A stretch of DNA of 64,000 nucleotides, from positions 40,672 to 104,671 of the forward strand of contig NZ_FOKE01000009.1 in NCBI RefSeq assembly GCF_900112065.1. Direction: 5' to 3'. Numbering within the stretch: the first letter of the stretch is position 1; each line of letters opens with the position of its first letter. The position numbers and the translations under genes were made by a program. Source of the stretch: Cohnella sp. OV330. Its GTDB lineage: Bacteria > Bacillota > Bacilli > Paenibacillales > Paenibacillaceae. Below the pieces are notes generated by a model that had not been told where the DNA came from, made no database searches, and was given only the letters and a program-made list of their open reading frames with translations. Shown here piece after piece: positions 59,270 through 64,000 of this stretch.

Positions 59270-61066
59270 ATGCGAAGATTAAGCGAAAATCACCAGGCAG
59301 GCGCAAAACTGTCGGACGTCAAGCTGTCCCGGGTTCTCATGTTGTTCAGGCCGTACGTCGGCCAGTTGACGTTTATCCTGCTGCTCTCACTTGCGGCGAC
59401 CCTGGCTGGGCTGGCGGCTCCGCTCGCGACTAAAGAGCTCGTCGACCAAGCGATTCCGCAAAAGGACGCGGGACTTCTGCTGTTATTCGCAGGTCTCATG
59501 GCCGCGAGTCCGCTGGCCAAGGGCGTCTTGAACGTCTGGCAGACCCACCTGAACAATAAAGTCGGCCAGAGCGTCATGCGGGATCTGAACGATCGGCTCT
59601 TCCGCAACTTGCAGCGGCAGTCGATGTCGTTTTTCACGAGGTCGCGGACGGGCGAGATCGTCCAGCGCATCTCGGGCGACGTGCAGGCCGTACAGGGCGC
59701 CATCACGGGCACGATCGTCACGGCGATCACGCAGGCCGTCACGCTAGTCGCGACCGTCGTCATCCTGCTTCGGCTCGATTGGCGGCTCGCGCTCGTGTCG
59801 ATGGTCGTTATTCCGGTGCTGTTGCTGCCTGCCAGAAGAATCGGGGCATTGCGCAAGTCGCTCCGGCTGCGCGTCCAAACGCTGCGAGGCGAGATGTCCT
59901 CCCATCTCTCGGAAACGTTCGGCGTATCGGGCGCGCTGCTGACCCGCATCTACGGCCGGGAAGAGGCGCAGGTCCGCAAGTTCGGCGAGATGAACGACAC
60001 GGTGAAAAGCATGGAACTGCGGCTCGGCCTCATCGGCCGATGGTACGGGATGGCGGCGGGCGTGTCCAATCCGGTGGCGACGGCGATCGTCTATTTGTAC
60101 GGCGGCTGGCTCGTGATCCATGGCGGCTTGTCCATCGGCTCGGTCATCGCGTTCGCCGCGTTGACCGGTCGCATGTACGAGCCGGTGTCCGGCCTGCTCG
60201 GCATGCATCTCGACTTGTCCGCCGCGATGGGGATTTTCCAGCGCATCTTCGAATATCTCGATCTGAAACCGGAGGTCGCGGACGAGCCGGATGCCCAGCC
60301 GCTTCAGCGGGGAAGCGGACTGGTGTCGTTCGAAGGCGTATCGTTCGCGTACGCGTCGGGCGGAGCGGCCGTGCTGAAGGAGATCGACCTGACCGCGCGG
60401 CCGGGGCAATTGCTTGCATTGGTAGGGCCGAGCGGCGCGGGCAAGACGACGCTGGCTGGCCTCGTCGGCCGGCTGTACGATCCGACGCGGGGGACCGTGC
60501 GTATCGACGGGCGGGACGTTCGCGGCGTGACGCTAGCGTCGCTGCGCGAGCAGATCGGTTACGTGACGCAGGAGCCCTTTTTATTTTACGGCACGATCGC
60601 AGACAATCTTCGGTTCGCCAAAGAAGACGCTACGATTGAGGAAATGGAGTCTGCCTGCCGGCAGGCCTATATTCACGACGTGATCGCGGGACTGCCGCAA
60701 GGCTACGACACGAAGGTGGGGGAGCGGGGCCACCGGCTCTCGGGCGGCGAACGTCAACGCATCGCGATCGCGCGGGCGATTCTGAAAAATCCGCGCATTC
60801 TCGTGCTGGACGAGGCGACCTCGCATTTGGACTCCAGATCGGAGGCGTACGTGCAGGAGGCGCTCGACAGCCTGATGGCCGGCCGCACGACGATCGCCAT
60901 CGCGCATCGCCTGTCCACCGTCCGCGCCGCCGATACCATCGCGGTGATGGACCGCGGCCGCATCGTCGAGCTGGGCACGCACGAGGAACTGCTGGAGCGG
61001 GATGGTCTCTATGCCAAGCTGTATCGCACGCAGTTCGCGGAGACGCCGGCGGGGGCTGCGGAGTAA
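59270..61066 (+). CDS. ABC exporter, fused membrane and ATPase domains
   Basis: 598 residues. Six membrane helices (about 30-310), then the ATPase with Walker A GPSGAGKTT, Q-loop YVTQEPFLF, signature LSGGERQR, Walker B ILVLDEATS and H-loop AHRLS. The half-transporter must dimerise; only one gene is present, so a homodimer is likely, as in LmrA or YfiB-type multidrug exporters. A weak GGAAAGAAG sequence precedes the ATG and a TATAAT box lies at 59215-59220. Confidence 0.94.
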   Translation: MRRLSENHQAGAKLSDVKLSRVLMLFRPYVGQLTFILLLSLAATLAGLAAPLATKELVDQAIPQKDAGLLLLFAGLMAASPLAKGVLNVWQTHLNNKVGQSVMRDLNDRLFRNLQRQSMSFFTRSRTGEIVQRISGDVQAVQGAITGTIVTAITQAVTLVATVVILLRLDWRLALVSMVVIPVLLLPARRIGALRKSLRLRVQTLRGEMSSHLSETFGVSGALLTRIYGREEAQVRKFGEMNDTVKSMELRLGLIGRWYGMAAGVSNPVATAIVYLYGGWLVIHGGLSIGSVIAFAALTGRMYEPVSGLLGMHLDLSAAMGIFQRIFEYLDLKPEVADEPDAQPLQRGSGLVSFEGVSFAYASGGAAVLKEIDLTARPGQLLALVGPSGAGKTTLAGLVGRLYDPTRGTVRIDGRDVRGVTLASLREQIGYVTQEPFLFYGTIADNLRFAKEDATIEEMESACRQAYIHDVIAGLPQGYDTKVGERGHRLSGGERQRIAIARAILKNPRILVLDEATSHLDSRSEAYVQEALDSLMAGRTTIAIAHRLSTVRAADTIAVMDRGRIVELGTHEELLERDGLYAKLYRTQFAETPAGAAE

Positions 61067-61112
61067 GTAGGTTAAAGGGGAGGAGCGGGAGTGAAGCGGG
61101 AATGGGGTGCGG

Positions 61113-61223
61113 GCGAGATAGCCGGGTACGAGGTTGGCGGGGCTGAAATAGCCGGAAAAATCGGCTAACGGAGCCGGAAACGAGGTTAGTGGGGACGAGA
61201 TAGCCGAAAAAATCGGCTATCTC
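61113..61223. repeat. Hairpin repeat units between convergent genes
   Basis: ATAGCCG recurs at 61118, 61148 and 61200. The last two, 52 bp apart, form dyads; the final one has perfect 11-base arms GAGATAGCCGA / TCGGCTATCTC (61197-61207, 61213-61223) around AAAAA. It lies between the ABC exporter and the DinB-type gene and ends 12 bp before the latter's stop. Confidence 0.8.
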
Positions 61224-61234
61224 GTCTCTCCTCT

Positions 61235-61738
61235 TCAGACGACAGGCGGCTCCATGCCTATGTCGGCCCATTCCTCTCGCGAGGGTCCGTAAAGACCCGG
61301 TACTTGCAAGCCCGCCTGGCGCATCAGCACGGTCATCTGCCCCCGGTGGTGCACCTCGTGCTGGATGACGACGCGCAGCGTCAGGCCGTTCGGCCACTGC
61401 TCGCCGTACATGTCGTTCATCTCCGTCAGATTGGCGTCCGTCCACTGCCCGCGCACGGCCTCGGCGACCTCGCCCGCGGTCCGCGCATAGGCGGCCGCGA
61501 TCTCCGCGGCCGACGCCGGCACGACATGCTCGTCGCCAGGCGCCGGCAGCGTAAGGCCAGTGCGCACCAGCATCTCGTACGGACTGTAGGTCAAGTGCCA
61601 GGCAAGCCGGCCCAGCGTCCGGAAGCCTTCGCCCACGCTTTGGGACAACGACTCGTCGGTCAACGCCTCCAGCAGCCGGCGCGTGCCGGCGGATACGCTT
61701 TCCCACTCCTGATTGAAGCTTTCGATACTCGTAAACAT
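61235..61738 (-). CDS. DinB-family metal-binding protein
   Basis: 167 residues, four-helix bundle. Three histidines expected to bind a divalent metal are in LAWHLTYSPYEM and VIQHEVHHRGQMTVLMRQAG. Members include thiol transferases and proteins of unknown function. Start at 61738 because GGGAGG lies nine bases upstream; two earlier ATGs touch the ribosome-binding site. Followed upstream by the WYL regulator gene in the same direction. Confidence 0.9.
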   Translation of the reverse strand: MFTSIESFNQEWESVSAGTRRLLEALTDESLSQSVGEGFRTLGRLAWHLTYSPYEMLVRTGLTLPAPGDEHVVPASAAEIAAAYARTAGEVAEAVRGQWTDANLTEMNDMYGEQWPNGLTLRVVIQHEVHHRGQMTVLMRQAGLQVPGLYGPSREEWADIGMEPPVV

Positions 61739-61816
61739 AACCATCATCCTCCCTGGGATCAACGGCTGCCGCCTGTCCGTGAAGACGGTCGCGCTGTACG
61801 TTGCTCGTCCAGCATA

Positions 61817-62800
61817 TCACCTTGCTGCTGACAACAGCGTGTCAGCGGCAGGATAGAGCCGCAGCACTTCCTCGGCGCGTTCGCGAACGGCGGCGGCCAA
61901 TTCCGGAGGCGATACGACGTAAGCGCTCGTGCCGAATCCCAGCAGCCACAAGTGCAGCCAAGGCTCGTCGGGTTGCGCCGCGCGCACGAGCAGGGAGCCG
62001 TCCGGCAGATCCTCCATGACCTGCATGCCGTCGATCGATCCGAAGTAATCCTCCGCCCGCGTCCGCGCGGCCGGCGCGAACCGAACGACGATTTCCTTAA
62101 CGTTGGCGCACGTCTCGTTCGACATGCTGCTCCATGTGAGCGGCCGCGACTCCGGCTCCTCCCGGCGCTCGAACGTCTCGTCCGTCCGCGTCAGTTCCCT
62201 TACGCGCGACAGCCGAAACAACCGGAAGTCCTCCCGAATCAGACAATACCCGTACACATACCAGACCAGTCCCTTTAGCACCAAACGAACCGGCTCGCAG
62301 CGGCGCTCCGAGCGCTCGCCGGACATATCCGTGTAGGCGAAGCGTACGATGTGGCGGTCTCTGATCGCCTCCCGGAGCAGAGCGACCTTCGCCTTGTCCT
62401 GCGTGCCGCCGCCCCAAGGGTTAATATCGATGACCATCTGCTCCGACGCGTCCGTCAGACGGTCATGCTCCGTCCCGGACAGCATCGCGCCGACTTTGTC
62501 CAGCAGCCTGCCGATCTCCCTTTCTTCCAGCGTCGGCCGGATGCCCTTCAACGCGATGACCATCGCCTGCAGCTCCTCGAGCGTGAGGAACTGTCGCTCC
62601 AGCCGGTAACGCTCCATGATCTCGTAGCCGCCGCCTTCGCCCGCGTACGAGACGATGGGAATGCCCGCTTGGCAGAGCGTCTCCATATCGCGGTAGACGG
62701 TCCGAAGCGACACTTCGAATCGGTCGGCCAGCTCCTTGGCGCCGATTCGCCGCCTGCCCAGCATCAGCATCGTGATGGCCAGCAATCGGTCCAGCTTCAT
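61817..62800 (-). CDS. WYL-domain transcriptional regulator (YafY type)
   Basis: 327 residues. N-terminal winged helix with ADRFEVSLRTVYRDMETLCQAGIPI, middle WYL domain with RFAYTDMSGERSERRCEPVRLV and WYVYGYCLIREDFRLFRLSR, and a C-terminal WCX-like extension. WYL domains bind ligands such as nucleotides or single-stranded DNA. The start overlaps the stop of the LysR gene (62797-62800), so both regulators are made from one transcript. It may control the DinB-type gene that follows. Confidence 0.92.
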   Translation of the reverse strand: MKLDRLLAITMLMLGRRRIGAKELADRFEVSLRTVYRDMETLCQAGIPIVSYAGEGGGYEIMERYRLERQFLTLEELQAMVIALKGIRPTLEEREIGRLLDKVGAMLSGTEHDRLTDASEQMVIDINPWGGGTQDKAKVALLREAIRDRHIVRFAYTDMSGERSERRCEPVRLVLKGLVWYVYGYCLIREDFRLFRLSRVRELTRTDETFERREEPESRPLTWSSMSNETCANVKEIVVRFAPAARTRAEDYFGSIDGMQVMEDLPDGSLLVRAAQPDEPWLHLWLLGFGTSAYVVSPPELAAAVRERAEEVLRLYPAADTLLSAAR

Positions 62801-63903
62801 GCGGTAATCTCTCCTTTGCGCTTGCCTCGGCGCGCCGCCTTGGCTTGCCCGGCTTCCTGGGTCTGCCCGAGCTCTTGCATCCAGCTTCGATCCGAATCCC
62901 GATCCGGTACGCCTGCCGGTTCCCCGTCTGCGCCCGTGCCCGTGCAGCCTTCCGCCGCCGGACCGCCTTCTATGCCGCCCGACATACCGCCTTCGACCCG
63001 GCCCGCTGGACCGCCTGCGTACTCGCCCGCCGAACCGTCGGCGGCTTCCCGCGCGCCCGCCAGCTCCTCCATAAACAACGCGAGCGGCCGGCTTACATAC
63101 GCATCCCTGCGCACGACGAAGTACGTCCGGATCCGGTTGTACGGCTCCGGCAGCGGGTGAACGCGCAACGCGCCCTCCGCGGCCGCTTTGGAGACGACGC
63201 TAAGAGGGAGCAGCGAGATGCCGAGGCCTGCGGATACGCCGCCGACGATCGCTTCCAGCGTGCCGAATTCCATGATCCGAGGCTGCGACCAGGCGCGATC
63301 CCTGGTCCAGCGTTCCAGCACGGACCGGTAGTAGCAGCCGTCCGTGAACACGAGCATAGGCGCGCCGGCCAGCGTGTCCGTCTCGATATGCTCCGCCGCG
63401 GACACCAGGACGATCTCCTCGTCGAACGCGGGCACGGCATTGATCTCGTCCTCCGGCCAAGGTCCCGCCAGAAATCCGCCGTCCGCTTCATACCGCAGCA
63501 CTTTTTCCAGCACGGCGGACGAATGTCCCGTCGAGAGCGACAGCTCGACATCCGGGTACTGGCGATGATAACCGGCGAGCAGCGTCGGCAGCCGCACGGC
63601 CGCGCAGCTTTGCGTGGAGGCGATCGCGAGCGGTCCGAGCGGTCCTTCCAGCGACGATACGGCCTTGGCCGCCTCGTCCAGCAGGCCGACGATCCGTCCG
63701 GCATAATCCAGCAGCAGCTTGCCGTCGGCAGTCAGCGTCATGCCCCGGTTGTGGCGGTGGAACAAAGGCTTGCCCAGATCGGTCTCCAGCTGGCGGATGC
63801 GCGCGGTCACGTTCGATTGCACATAACCGAGCTTGGCCGCGGCGGCCGTCACCGTCCCTTCAAGCGCCACTGCCCGAAATACGCGCAAGTCCCCGCTCTC
63901 CAT
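62797..63903 (-). CDS. LysR-family regulator with glycine-rich tail
   Basis: 368 residues from the ATG at 63903, with AAGGAGG nine bases upstream; an ATG three codons upstream touches the ribosome-binding site. N-terminal helix-turn-helix TVTAAAAKLGYVQSNVTARI and the typical LETDLGKPLFHRHNRG, then the two-lobed effector domain (about 85-285). After ALFMEELAG the protein continues for some 75 residues rich in Gly, Glu, Ala and ending in a Lys/Arg cluster; LysR proteins usually stop near 300. Target gene is probably beyond the right edge. Confidence 0.9.
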   Translation of the reverse strand: MESGDLRVFRAVALEGTVTAAAAKLGYVQSNVTARIRQLETDLGKPLFHRHNRGMTLTADGKLLLDYAGRIVGLLDEAAKAVSSLEGPLGPLAIASTQSCAAVRLPTLLAGYHRQYPDVELSLSTGHSSAVLEKVLRYEADGGFLAGPWPEDEINAVPAFDEEIVLVSAAEHIETDTLAGAPMLVFTDGCYYRSVLERWTRDRAWSQPRIMEFGTLEAIVGGVSAGLGISLLPLSVVSKAAAEGALRVHPLPEPYNRIRTYFVVRRDAYVSRPLALFMEELAGAREAADGSAGEYAGGPAGRVEGGMSGGIEGGPAAEGCTGTGADGEPAGVPDRDSDRSWMQELGQTQEAGQAKAARRGKRKGEITA

Positions 63904-63925
63904 TACGGACATCCTCCTTTTAGCT

Positions 63926-63940
63926 ATCACTATAGGTGAT
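63926..63940. promoter_or_regulatory. LysR-type binding dyad
   Basis: ATCAC-TATAG-GTGAT, with the T-N11-A (ATC-N9-GAT) form of LysR boxes, 23 bp before the LysR start. It probably serves autoregulation and a divergent gene outside the window. Confidence 0.65.
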
Positions 63941-64000
63941 GGCGACCATGATTTATTTCTATTTTATTTGAACGCGAGCGACGATTACAATCATTTTTAT

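Overview
The window looks like a chromosomal segment of a high-GC, endospore-forming Firmicute of the Paenibacillaceae, with Cohnella or a GC-rich Paenibacillus most likely. The reasons are strong AGGAGG ribosome-binding sites with some GTG and TTG starts, a tricistronic-type ger receptor operon behind a sigma-G-like promoter, an aa3-type quinol oxidase operon, a copper-amine-oxidase-type stalk-domain protein, and solute-binding lipoproteins. I see no phage, insertion sequence, CRISPR array, tRNA or rRNA. Genes are dense and many overlap by 1 to 4 bases (ATGA or TAATG).

Layout. 0-10 kb: an alpha/beta hydrolase, then a six-gene minus-strand exopolysaccharide operon matching ydaJ-L-M-N-K of Bacillus subtilis, with an extra polytopic membrane gene and a degenerate GGDEF protein that keeps the RxxD c-di-GMP site. 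10-14 kb: MarR repressor and MMPL exporter. 14-22.7 kb: fumC, an orphan GT4 glycosyltransferase, an aldose epimerase-like protein, an XRE/MmyB-type regulator, a fabF paralogue and purT. 22.7-27 kb: ger operon in order A-C-D-B. 27-30 kb: HxlR regulator, HD phosphohydrolase, DUF4097 protein and small membrane proteins. 30-35.5 kb: qoxABCD and a cation diffusion facilitator. 35.7-39.1 kb: ATP-grasp / alpha-E / transglutaminase operon. 39.8-41.4 kb: a purine (guanine-type) riboswitch in front of a FAD-dependent dehydrogenase. 41.5-44.2 kb: DsbA-like protein, aldo/keto reductase, Rrf2 regulator, thioredoxin. 44.5-49 kb: two lipoproteins, one of them Met-rich and repetitive, then a two-component system whose response regulator is frameshifted, and a fused cytochrome b / YedY-type molybdoenzyme. 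49-52.6 kb: an ECF sigma factor, a membrane protein that fuses a probable anti-sigma segment to an extracellular solute-binding domain, and a second solute-binding lipoprotein. 53-64 kb: lipoprotein, ychF, MarR/CBS/MFS group, stalk-domain protein, ABC exporter, DinB, WYL and LysR regulators.

How parts work together. The yda-like operon should make and export a surface polysaccharide under c-di-GMP control. The 45.4-49 kb cluster resembles in logic the Met-rich protein plus YedY/MsrP oxidant-defence pairs of Proteobacteria, here with a two-component system and five 11-bp-phased direct repeats upstream of the Met-rich gene. The sigma / anti-sigma / solute-binding cluster looks like a ligand-sensing switch without any permease.

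Across the window, seven intergenic sites carry hairpin repeats. Their sequences are unrelated from site to site, but the unit length is close to 51 bp at most of them, and five of the seven lie between convergent genes. This shared architecture, the riboswitch predicted to turn its gene on, and the two signalling clusters are the parts most worth following up.
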